From the NCBI GenBank assembly GCA_050008465.1, contig JBEKMO010000010.1, positions 22,668-86,667 on the forward strand: a stretch of DNA of 64,000 nt. The letters run 5' to 3'. Positions 13,973 to 21,449 of the stretch are shown in pieces (position 1 is the stretch's first letter; every line of letters begins with the position of its first letter). A program made the position numbers and the translations under genes. The notes under the pieces are model-generated. The model did no database searches. It was not told the origin of the DNA and was given only the letters and a program-made list of their open reading frames with translations. This DNA comes from Fen-330 sp050008465. GTDB lineage: Bacteria > Acidobacteriota > Terriglobia > Bryobacterales > Bryobacteraceae.

Positions 13973-16271
13973 TGGTTATCCTTTCCACTACCTCGGCGAT
14001 ACTAGAGGTGGCCTCTACACTCGAAAAACACACTTCGGCAATCTCCTGAGCGGCGGCGTTAAGTATCTTTCTATTTTCTGCTGACAGGTCTGCGTTCTGG
14101 AAATCGCGAATTGCGGCCAGGCTTGTATTGAGACCATCCACTTTCTCTCGGAACGCTGTTGTCTGGGCAGTCGCTTGGTCAAGATCAACCAGAGTGACCT
14201 GCTTCATGGTCTTATCTTGCCACTGCCAAGCAAATCCCGCCTTATGAACAACTGGAATGTAGTCGCACGCAAGGGTGAAATACGCCTCGTCGATGTAGTG
14301 TTCTAGGGGCACTACAACGGCACGTAGAAGCTGCCAAACAGGATGTTTACGAAACACGGATCTCAGCGCGTCGTGTATCGTGCCGGATTCCTTCTGTAGC
14401 TGTTCGAGTACTCCTTGAATCTTCAATAAGCGCTTTAGCAGCGTCACTCCATAGATGGCAGTGGCGTAGTCGTCCAGTAGAGTAGCTGAGAGACGTTGTG
14501 GGGTCGCCTCCTGGCGAACAGAAGCACGGTTCCAGCAAGTGTCCATCAGGCTGAACAGGAGGTCATCCTCGATGTCGAATCGCTGGGGTCGCGCAACTGT
14601 GCAGGTCAGCGTCCGAGCTGCTCCCGCGCTTTGAACGACGTGATAGGTTCGAGAGAGCAGTACGCGGTCGGAGCCTTGAGCTGCGGCAGTAGAGGTAACA
14701 GTCAACCGGGCGCCGCTAGGCATTTCCTTGGCGGTCTTCTCAAGGAGGAGCGCAGTCTCGTGTGGGCCGATGGAGTCGATTGACAGCGTCGATTTGACAG
14801 GTCCGGAGGAGGGAGAGGCGCGCCGAACACGAAGCTCAGTCAGGCAGTCGGACGGAAGGCCAGTTGTGAGCATGTGTGCTGCGATTAGGCGTGCAATTGA
14901 GTCGTTGTCGAACAGACTCAATTTGCTGGAGCGAATATTGCCGACGAGCTCGTAGAGAATCCCGCGATCCGTTGGCGGTAATTCGGACATCCCATAGTCT
15001 TTCTCGCACCGCTTGCGTAAAGGCTCAATGAGGCGAAGATCAACGTTGAGAAGCCCAAGGGGTTTGACCAGTCTGATCAACTCACCGTGTTTGTCTCGAA
15101 AGTTGGCGGCGAGTGCGATAATCTCTTCTTCGCGGTTCTTAAATGTGACTCGGAGTAGATGGGAGTCGTCGTAAAAGGTTAAGGTCGCAAAGGAACAGTG
15201 CTCGAGATGCGGGGTGTCTGGCACTTCGAGAAGAAACCACTCGGGAGACTGTGGGTCAGGTTGAGGCGGCTTGCACTCGTCGCACGTGACGTCACGAAAA
15301 CAACCCCACTCTTCGGGTTGATGCACATCGACAGAGTGACGGAGGTGGAGCGGTGTCTGAAGTGACGTAAGGGTCTCCGGCTCCAAGACCAGGCCGGCGA
15401 AGAGAAGATCTCCGAGAAGCCCTGCGACGGTGATGAAGGAGTAGTCGCGCGGTTGTGGCGGCCCAGCAGCAGATGGTTCAGGAGCAGATGAAGACAGCAA
15501 GTTCAGCAGGAAGAGATCATGCTCGTCGACGTTCTGCTCGCCGAGGACACTGAGCAGATGGCTGCGCTCTCTGACGTCTTTGACAACCGCCTTGATTTTA
15601 ACGTGTAGTTCCAACAGCTCCGTGACGAGAACATCACGCTGGCTGCGATTCGTCGCTTTGGACCGTAGCCCGTTTATTCGTTCGATCGCATGTTCGAGCA
15701 CCGCCTTCACGGTCTTCTTGGCGTTCTTCTCTTCCCGGTTCGTGGATGTCCACGACTTTGATAGGACGATCAAGCAGGCGGCTGCCGCATCCAGCGGGTT
15801 GTTTTGACGTGCCTTGGAATCCGTCTGCGTTGTAGTTCGGAGGGACGCGCTCTGTTCTTGGAGTTCCCGCCCAAGGGGGGCAGGGATTCGAACGAGGAGG
15901 CGGGCCGGTTCGCCGTGGTTGGAAGTCCCCATGTCTATGGAGGAGCAATGCAGAACGTTGATCTCCAGACGGTTAAGGGCTTCAAGCACTGGCACGAACG
16001 CACTGGGAGTACTCTTCATCCGGATCACGACAGAGAAGATCTGTTCGTGGACTTGCGTGTCGTCGTGCCCGAAAGGGCTGAGATACAGCGTCAGGGCATC
16101 TGTCCGTTCCTGCCGTTTGGAGGTCCGATCGCCATCGAAATCGTGCGGAACAAGTCGCTGTCTCAAAGACCGTCGGTTAGCGTAGTCGGCTCGGTCGTAG
16201 ATCTCGGCCGGAATCCGCAAGTATCGCTTCCCGTCTCTGCGCTCCAGTCTGGACGTGAAGTAGTTCTCCAT
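13965..16271 (-). CDS. large protein of unknown function, first gene of the five-gene operon
   Basis: 768 residues, soluble by appearance. Residues around 80-130 (FSVVIRMKSTPSAFVPVLEA then LNRLEINVLHCSSID) have the alternating strand-helix-strand pattern of a small ligand-binding ACT-like fold, and a weaker similar stretch occurs near the middle (FATLTFYDDSHLLRVTF). Two cysteine pairs occur in WGCFRDVTCDECKPP. The C-terminal third is helical and may be coiled coil. I do not recognise the family and no catalytic motif is visible. It leads a run of five genes with 8-base overlap, 27-, 3- and 7-base spacing. If the ACT-like reading is right, it could sense the amino acid moved by the permease; that is inference. 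Confidence 0.6.
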   Translation of the reverse strand: MENYFTSRLERRDGKRYLRIPAEIYDRADYANRRSLRQRLVPHDFDGDRTSKRQERTDALTLYLSPFGHDDTQVHEQIFSVVIRMKSTPSAFVPVLEALNRLEINVLHCSSIDMGTSNHGEPARLLVRIPAPLGRELQEQSASLRTTTQTDSKARQNNPLDAAAACLIVLSKSWTSTNREEKNAKKTVKAVLEHAIERINGLRSKATNRSQRDVLVTELLELHVKIKAVVKDVRERSHLLSVLGEQNVDEHDLFLLNLLSSSAPEPSAAGPPQPRDYSFITVAGLLGDLLFAGLVLEPETLTSLQTPLHLRHSVDVHQPEEWGCFRDVTCDECKPPQPDPQSPEWFLLEVPDTPHLEHCSFATLTFYDDSHLLRVTFKNREEEIIALAANFRDKHGELIRLVKPLGLLNVDLRLIEPLRKRCEKDYGMSELPPTDRGILYELVGNIRSSKLSLFDNDSIARLIAAHMLTTGLPSDCLTELRVRRASPSSGPVKSTLSIDSIGPHETALLLEKTAKEMPSGARLTVTSTAAAQGSDRVLLSRTYHVVQSAGAARTLTCTVARPQRFDIEDDLLFSLMDTCWNRASVRQEATPQRLSATLLDDYATAIYGVTLLKRLLKIQGVLEQLQKESGTIHDALRSVFRKHPVWQLLRAVVVPLEHYIDEAYFTLACDYIPVVHKAGFAWQWQDKTMKQVTLVDLDQATAQTTAFREKVDGLNTSLAAIRDFQNADLSAENRKILNAAAQEIAEVCFSSVEATSSIAEVVERITSG

Positions 16272-16921
16272 CGCCTCAACCTATACTGGACCGGACTCGC
16301 GGCCCGAATCTTGGGCCAACGAGGGCATGCCTGTGACAAACGAGTACCGCACGAAGGCTGATTCTATGGCATTTAGAATGCCTACGCCCAGTAAGGGCTG
16401 GAGTACGTTCCGCCGCCACTGCCCCCCAGCCGCGTCTACATGTGCATTCGACTTCGGTGCGTGCAAGTTTGGCCAAGGCCGTTTTCCACAAAGGTGGAGA
16501 TTATCACAATGATTGTAGTGATCCGCAGCCGGATGCGCAACCACTTTGGGAGTTGCAACTGAGTTGCAACCCGTTCAAATATCAGGACATTGCGCCGACG
16601 GACCGCGCCCCGCCAGAAGAACCCCAGCGCCTCTTCGTCAATTCCCGCGGTTGGTGGGCATCCCAGGTGTATGGGGTGGCTGATCCACCCTAGCTCCCCG
16701 GAGTGCAACCGCCGCGACTGCCGATGCGTCGGTTTACTGTGAGCCGCCTAGACGAGAGCAAACCGCGAAAGCCAGAGAGGCGGTTGGGATTGACGGCGGG
16801 CGCGGCGAGAGGCATGATAGAGGGGTGGATTTCGCCTGCAACCCTCTGGAAAGCAAAGTGATGAGCTATGGACAACGCCGCACGATCTAGTCTGCAGCCA
16901 CCTGAGCGGTGGGAGCCGCCG
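16272..16921. other. divergent intergenic region between the operon and the RiPP-like cluster
   Basis: About 650 bases separate two divergent gene sets. Several short frames cross it, but none has a ribosome site, a codon pattern like its neighbours or a recognisable product. The only strong signal is a promoter-like pair at 16790-16818. I see no second peptide gene, although a very short one could be missed. Confidence 0.5.
16790..16818 (+). promoter_or_regulatory. predicted promoter of the RiPP-like cluster
   Basis: TTGACG (16790-16795) and CATGAT (16813-16818) are separated by 17 bases, pointing to a start near 16825. This is about 100 bases upstream of the preferred peptide start at 16922. 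It has the same -35 hexamer and spacing as the predicted promoter at 21404-21432. Confidence 0.45.
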
Positions 16922-17056
16922 ATGATCCGACCTCTTTCCCGGCTCGGAGAACGAACCGCGCCCACGACGGTAAGCGCCAGTTCGCCCGAGTTGCACGCCT
17001 CAGATCTGACCGACCTCGAAGCCCTTCTGAAAAGCCTGGAGTCGAATCGCGAGTGA
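16922..17056 (+). CDS. small peptide, candidate RiPP precursor
   Basis: 44 residues from the ATG at 16922, which has GGGAG 6 bases upstream; an earlier in-frame ATG at 16868 (62 residues) has no comparable ribosome site. The N-terminal part is basic (MIRPLSRLGERT), the middle is rich in Thr and Ser (APTTVSASS), and the C-terminal part is acidic and helical (DLTDLEALLKSLESNRE), which would suit recognition by a PqqD-type domain. Its stop overlaps the start of the PqqD-like gene (GTGA), so the two are coupled. Position and size fit a precursor peptide, but there is no obvious protease site or known core motif; a regulatory leader peptide is the alternative. Confidence 0.5.
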   Translation: MIRPLSRLGERTAPTTVSASSPELHASDLTDLEALLKSLESNRE

Positions 17057-17370
17057 TCCCGGATTCTCCTCTGCGCGTTGCCAAGATCAGGGAGGGCGTA
17101 AGAATCAAGGTCCTCTCCCAGGGGACGGTCGTGCTTTCATTCCGAACCGGGCAAGCCTTCGAGGTCAACGGCAGCGGCGCCGAGATTCTCCAGCACCTTT
17201 CCAAACCATTGCCGCTTCGTGAACTTGTTGTCCGGGTATCGATGAAGTATGAGATGGATGCCGACGAGATCGTCTCGCAGATCGTAAGGTTTCTGGAGGA
17301 ATGTTCGCAACTGGATTTGGTAGAGGTGTCACCGGAACTGGCACATCCAGGGCCATCGGGGTCAGGCTAG
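17053..17370 (+). CDS. PqqD-family peptide-binding protein (RiPP recognition element)
   Basis: 105 residues from the GTG at 17053, preceded by GGAG about 11 bases upstream. The sequence VVLSFRTGQAFEVNGSGAEI then LQHLSKPLPLRELV is the PqqD winged-helix pattern: a beta strand, the G-x-x-F-x-V-N-x-x-G-x-x-I-L core, then VSMKYEMDADEIVSQIVRFL, which matches the conserved acidic ...V..FL... helix. PqqD-like domains bind the leader of a ribosomal peptide and hand it to a modifying enzyme. Length and completeness fit a stand-alone domain. The preceding peptide gene and the following methyltransferase and radical SAM genes give the matching context. Confidence 0.8.
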   Translation: MIPDSPLRVAKIREGVRIKVLSQGTVVLSFRTGQAFEVNGSGAEILQHLSKPLPLRELVVRVSMKYEMDADEIVSQIVRFLEECSQLDLVEVSPELAHPGPSGSG

Positions 17371-17393
17371 ACGTTTGACTCTCTGAGCTGCGC

Positions 17394-18266
17394 TTGCACG
17401 AACACGTAACTTACCTTTGCGTCCAGGAGAACCTCGCTAACGGGTGGAAGGTGACGTTTGCGTTCGACGAATCGGGTGCGCCCCGACACTGCTGGAGCAC
17501 GGACTCCCTGCCCGACCACTGGCAAGGCGACAGGGCATGGCATCAATCAGGTGTTTCGTTGTTGTGGCTGTCTGAGGGGCGCCCGTCCGACCCGCTCTCG
17601 GGCGTCCTGCGGCCAGGGCCGCAACGGGAAATGGCTGCCTGGCTTGCCAAGACATACCGATACCTCCGCCCAATCCTCGCGGACGACAGCACTCTTCTTT
17701 CCAGAGCCGAGCTGTTCGAGGATAAGCTCGCTGGAATCCTCGCTCAGGCTCCCTCGCAGGGCCTCCTGTTGGAAATAGGCGGGCGCAGTTCGGCCCATGG
17801 ATACCTTGCTCATGGAAAGCACCGGACGCTCTACCTGGATCCTTCGGCATCTCGGGCCGCGCCCCGTAAACCCGGAATCGCTGGCCCCTCCGATAGTGTG
17901 ATCGAAGGGATCGTGGAGATGCTCCCGCTACCAGATTCGAGCGTTCAGTGTATCATCTGTCTCTTCGTGCTTGAACATCTAGTAGAGCCGCGAGTTGCCC
18001 TTTGCGAGATGTCGCGCGTTCTGAAGCCGGGCGGGCACCTCTTGCTTGGGCTACCCGTAGACGTGCACTCGGAGGGCTCACCACCAATGTTCCACCGGTG
18101 GCGCTTCACATCTGGCGAGCGGTCGGCCTGTGGACGGACTCTAGTGCTTCGCGAAATTCTTCTGGGGGAGTACGGACTCATCAACGTCATGGCTCAAGAG
18201 TGGAGCGCCGCAGCCGAAGCCGACGATGCTCGCTTGTACTGGTTTATTCGAGCGCCAAAGTCATAA
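17394..18266 (+). CDS. class I SAM-dependent methyltransferase
   Basis: 290 residues from a TTG at 17394; no ATG is available and the ribosome site is weak, so the start is uncertain. The C-terminal half is the Rossmann-like domain: LLEIGGRSS in place of the usual glycine loop, EMLPLPDSSVQCIICLFVLE for motif II/III, and EMSRVLKPGGHLLLGLPV for the following strand. The first 120 residues are extra and unassigned. The stop TAA overlaps the next ATG (TAATG). In this cluster it may methylate the peptide product or a pathway intermediate; that role is inferred from context. Confidence 0.8.
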   Translation: MHEHVTYLCVQENLANGWKVTFAFDESGAPRHCWSTDSLPDHWQGDRAWHQSGVSLLWLSEGRPSDPLSGVLRPGPQREMAAWLAKTYRYLRPILADDSTLLSRAELFEDKLAGILAQAPSQGLLLEIGGRSSAHGYLAHGKHRTLYLDPSASRAAPRKPGIAGPSDSVIEGIVEMLPLPDSSVQCIICLFVLEHLVEPRVALCEMSRVLKPGGHLLLGLPVDVHSEGSPPMFHRWRFTSGERSACGRTLVLREILLGEYGLINVMAQEWSAAAEADDARLYWFIRAPKS

Positions 18267-18610
18267 TGAAAACCCTCGCCGAAATTCCAGTCCGAGTAGT
18301 CTGGAGGGAGCATGTTCTCGCCGCAGTTCGTTGGCGCGACCTTGAGACGGGCGCCAGATGGTCTGATCGAGAGGCTGTGGCCCTTTACCTGGACCTGTTC
18401 ACCGGTGGGGCTCTTGAGCACGATGTTGTGGAAAGCTGGCTGGTTTGCCATCGCTGCCCGTACGCGGTAAAGGACTCTCAACCCGCCTGCGAGATGCACT
18501 TGGGAGTGATCGAAGCTTTCCATCAGGGGATGTTGGGAACCCGGCACAGCGCAAGGCGTATAGTTGATAAGGGGGAATGTCGAATTGCGTGTGACGAAAC
18601 AATCCGGTAA
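18266..18610 (+). CDS. small cysteine-rich protein, possible Fe-S or metal-binding domain
   Basis: 114 residues. The ATG overlaps the methyltransferase stop, and the end overlaps the radical SAM gene. Cysteines fall in two groups: CHRCPYAVKDSQPACEMHLG near the middle and GECRIAC at the C-terminus. The spacing C-P-[FY]...C...G...G-x-C resembles the C-terminal cysteine domain of SufR-like proteins and V4R-related domains, where the thiols bind a cluster or metal. That resemblance is from memory of the pattern and needs a profile search. The tight overlap on both sides means it is made with the methyltransferase and radical SAM enzyme, perhaps as an electron carrier or a sensor. Confidence 0.6.
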   Translation: MKTLAEIPVRVVWREHVLAAVRWRDLETGARWSDREAVALYLDLFTGGALEHDVVESWLVCHRCPYAVKDSQPACEMHLGVIEAFHQGMLGTRHSARRIVDKGECRIACDETIR

Positions 18611-20309
18611 GAATTGCGTTGTCGTCTTCCCTCCAGTGTGGGAGGTCGCCGCTCCATATCTTGCCGGTCCGTCTCTCGCAGCTTGGCTGCGCTCTCGCGG
18701 TCTTGACGCATTCCTATTGGACGCCAATCTGCTTTTCTGGAGCCACTTCAAAAATAGGGGGAATGCGGAGGCGATCCACGAGATATGCCGGGAGCAGAGT
18801 TCCTCAATCGACTTGGCTCTAGAGGACGCGTTGGTGGGGAGTTCGGTAGCGCGAATGGAGTTCGGCGAGTTCGCTTCCTGGCTCGACAGGTCGTCTTTGA
18901 CCAGCCCGGCTTACAAGCTTCTCGTCAGGCGCTTCGGAGGGTTCTGGAAGCCAGCACCTCAAGATCGTTTCGACACGCTGGACTACCATGACGGCCTTTT
19001 TTCCGACGTCTCCCACAGTGCGGCTGCTCTGAATTCGGGGAGTCTTCGAGATAGTCTTCTCGATAACCGGTTAAATCCCTGGCTCGGCTTTGCGGAGCGG
19101 CACGTGATGCCCAAGGTCGAAGAGGCTGAGCCTTCATTGCTCGGGATCTCCATAGTCGCCGTGAATCAGGTCGTGCCGGCCTTTTCGATCGGGGTAATCG
19201 CACGAAAGATGTGCCCGACCCTTCCGATCTTTTTCGGGGGGGCTTGGGTAACCCAACTCCGTGAGCGACTAAAGACCGTTGAGTGGTTCAGAGAACTGGG
19301 GTTCGTCTTCGTGCCGTTTCAGGGCGAGGCGGCACTGAGCGATGCCATGTCCTCGATCCTGTCCGGAGCGGACACCATGGATGGGTTCAGTGGCGAGCAC
19401 GTTCGAGAGGTGGGGCGACAGGTTCCCATGAACGACCTTCCGTCTCCGGACTTCAGCGATCTTCATCTTGGAGCCTACGGTGAGCCCGGGCACTTGCCCT
19501 TGATGGCCTCTCGGGGATGCTACTGGGGCAAATGCAAGTTCTGCAGCTATCCGATTCTCGAGCCGGAATTTGAAGTGCGAAACCAGAAACGCCTGAGCAA
19601 AGACATCGACCGATTGGTGAAAGCTCACGGTGCTCGGCATATCGCGTTTGTCGACCCATCCATTTCTGCTCCTCTGGCTCGCCGGATTGCGGATACGATC
19701 TTCGCGACCGGCGCTGACGTCTCGTGGGGCGGGCTGGCTCGGCTCGAACATCGGTTCACGCGGGATCTACTCCGACATATCAGTTTTGGCGGTTGCCGCG
19801 TAATGCATTGGGGGCTGGAGTCCGGCAGTCGGCGAGTGCAAGATAGCATCTGCAAAGGCATCGAACTCGACACTGTGCGGGGCGTACTTGAGGATGCTGC
19901 CGCGGCGGGAATCCATAACAGGGTCTTGATGATGTATGGGCTACCCGGCGAAACTGACGCCGACCTGGAAGCGTCACTGAGCTTCATCGAGAAGAACCTT
20001 GCAGCCATGCACTCGATTTGTTGGAGCCACTACGCCGCGGAAGAGGGGACCCCGTTTGGAAATGATCTCATCACGCTGGACCCCTCCGCCCGCTCAACCA
20101 CCGACCTATCCGTAGGGGTTCGACTGACGAGCTCCTTGTCGCCCTCTTTCTTGCGTGATGCGAAGGCGCAGATGAATCTGCTGTCAGCGCGGATCGCCGT
20201 CAACAGCCGACAAGTTCTCAAGCGCCCTGCCTTGGACACGATAGTTGGCCCCCTAGCCGTTCAGGGAACCGATTTGTGCTCGATTTCTTCCCCGCCATCG
20301 GGCGGCTAG
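18591..20309 (+). CDS. B12-binding-type radical SAM protein
   Basis: About 572 residues from the GTG at 18591 (MTKQSGKNCVVVFPP); a TTG at 18564 is the alternative start. The N-terminal 250 residues resemble a cobalamin-binding fold (LLGISIVAVNQVVPAFSIGV and FFGGAWVTQL), though the classical DxHxxG histidine is not visible. The radical SAM core has RGCYWGKCKFCSYP, so the cluster cysteines are spaced C-x4-C-x2-C rather than C-x3-C-x2-C. The SAM-binding segments WGLESGSRRVQDSICKGI and MMYGLPGETDADLEASL follow. Such enzymes often methylate unreactive carbons or rearrange natural products. It closes the cluster that starts with the peptide and PqqD-like genes. Confidence 0.85.
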   Translation: MTKQSGKNCVVVFPPVWEVAAPYLAGPSLAAWLRSRGLDAFLLDANLLFWSHFKNRGNAEAIHEICREQSSSIDLALEDALVGSSVARMEFGEFASWLDRSSLTSPAYKLLVRRFGGFWKPAPQDRFDTLDYHDGLFSDVSHSAAALNSGSLRDSLLDNRLNPWLGFAERHVMPKVEEAEPSLLGISIVAVNQVVPAFSIGVIARKMCPTLPIFFGGAWVTQLRERLKTVEWFRELGFVFVPFQGEAALSDAMSSILSGADTMDGFSGEHVREVGRQVPMNDLPSPDFSDLHLGAYGEPGHLPLMASRGCYWGKCKFCSYPILEPEFEVRNQKRLSKDIDRLVKAHGARHIAFVDPSISAPLARRIADTIFATGADVSWGGLARLEHRFTRDLLRHISFGGCRVMHWGLESGSRRVQDSICKGIELDTVRGVLEDAAAAGIHNRVLMMYGLPGETDADLEASLSFIEKNLAAMHSICWSHYAAEEGTPFGNDLITLDPSARSTTDLSVGVRLTSSLSPSFLRDAKAQMNLLSARIAVNSRQVLKRPALDTIVGPLAVQGTDLCSISSPPSGG

Positions 20310-20430
20310 TCTTGCTGCTGGTGTGTCAGTCGGTTGCTGCCCTTTCGGATCTCTGCGGCACGGTCAATCTGGCGATTCCGCGGATTTCATCGGATTCCCT
20401 CAGCTTGTACAGGCTCGTGGGTGGTTGAAC

Positions 20431-20485
20431 GGATTGGAGACGGGACTCGAACCCGCGACGTCCTCCTCGAGCTTGGAAAGGCGGC
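20431..20485 (-). other. tRNA-like 3' fragment
   Basis: On the minus strand this reads GTCGCGGGTTCGAGTCCCGT, a normal T-stem and T-loop (GCGGG / TTCGAGT / CCCGT), followed by CTCCAAT. An anticodon-like TTTCCAA (Gly type) lies 5' of it, but the anticodon stem does not pair and no D-arm or acceptor 5' half is present. It lies directly beside the truncated lysR copy, so it may be the relic of an attachment site or of a captured tRNA end. It cannot be a working tRNA. Confidence 0.5.
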
Positions 20486-20591
20486 CTTCGAGTAAGGGCA
20501 ACGGATGTCCCGATAGCTGTCGAGAACAGCCTTTCCCATCAACGATGAGGCTCGGAGCCGGAAACTCGCCGCAGCAGACCACTCTCGTGAA

Positions 20592-21371
20592 GTGTTCATC
20601 ATGAAAGGATCGCTTGACCGCTCGACCCGGCCGTTCACTCTGACCTCCGCGGGGCGGCTCTATGCGGCGCTGTGCCGGGACGTGCTGCGGAGGCACGACG
20701 AGTTCGAGATCGCGCTGGAGGCGCTGAAGAAGGAGGTCGAGGGCACGGTGCGCGTGGCTTCGATCTATTCGGTGGGGCTTTCCGAGATGTCGCACCTGAA
20801 GGAGGAGTTCGGGCGGCGATTCCCGAGCGCGCGGCTGGAGGTGGAGTACCTCAGGCCGGACAAGGTCTACGAAGCGGTGCTGACGGATTGCGCGGACCTG
20901 GGCCTGGTCAGTTACCCGGAAGCCACCAAGGAGCTGGCGGTGCTGCCCTGGCGGCAGGAGCAGATGGTGGTGGCCGCATCCCCGGCGCACCCGCTGGCGC
21001 GAAAGTCGGTGGTGGGGATGACCGACCTGGATGGCCAGGATTTCGTGGGTTTCGACGAGGATCTTCCCATCTGGCAGCGCATTGAGCGCTTCCTGCGGGA
21101 GCGAGGCGTGGAAGTCAACCGCACCATGCACTTCGACAACATCCAGATGATCGAGGAAGCGGTGGCGCTGGGGGCGGGCATCAGCATCCTGCCGGCGCGG
21201 GCGTTGCGGGCCGAGATTGCGCGGGGCCGGCTGGTGGGCATCCCCATGGAGGCGGAACTGGTGCGGCCGCTGGGCATTGTGTACCAGCGGCGGAAGAAGT
21301 TCCACCGGGCCGCGCAATTGTTTCTGGAGTTGCTGGAGGAGCAGCCCGCGCCGGAGATGCAGGCGGTGTGA
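20592..21371 (+). pseudogene. truncated second copy of the LysR regulator gene (no DNA-binding domain)
   Basis: Bases 20616-21371 match 8732-9487 without any gap over 756 bases. By eye about 35 bases differ but only about five residues do, so the copies evolved under selection before truncation. The first 48 or so codons, which encode the helix-turn-helix, are missing and replaced by an unrelated in-frame start (GTG 20592 or ATG 20601, MKGSLDRSTRPF). If translated, it would be an effector domain without DNA binding and could form mixed dimers with the full regulator. More likely it is a recombination remnant. Confidence 0.85.
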
Positions 21372-21403
21372 GCCGCAGGCCACGCCTACCCCCGCCCTCT
21401 AGT

Positions 21404-21449
21404 TTGACGTGTGAACCCATTATGGGTATGATAATACCTGTTATGGGTT
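21404..21449 (+). promoter_or_regulatory. promoter and nested palindromic operator of the HTH-nucleotidyltransferase/HEPN pair
   Basis: TTGACG (21404-21409) and TATGAT (21427-21432) are 17 bases apart. Three nested inverted repeats cover this promoter: AACCCAT (21414-21420) with ATGGGTT (21443-21449), ACCCATTATGGGT (21415-21427), and GGTATGATAATACC (21425-21438). The start is expected near 21439, 4 bases before the ATG at 21443. This is typical of a self-repressing toxin-antitoxin promoter. Confidence 0.6.

Noticed and set aside
20431..20485. A functional tRNA-Gly gene
   Set aside because: Only the T-arm and acceptor 3' part are present; the anticodon stem does not pair and the D-arm is absent.
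20323..20604. A 93-residue frame after the radical SAM gene, considered as a second precursor
   Set aside because: Its middle (ETGLEPATS) is the translation of an antisense tRNA T-arm, a common annotation artefact.
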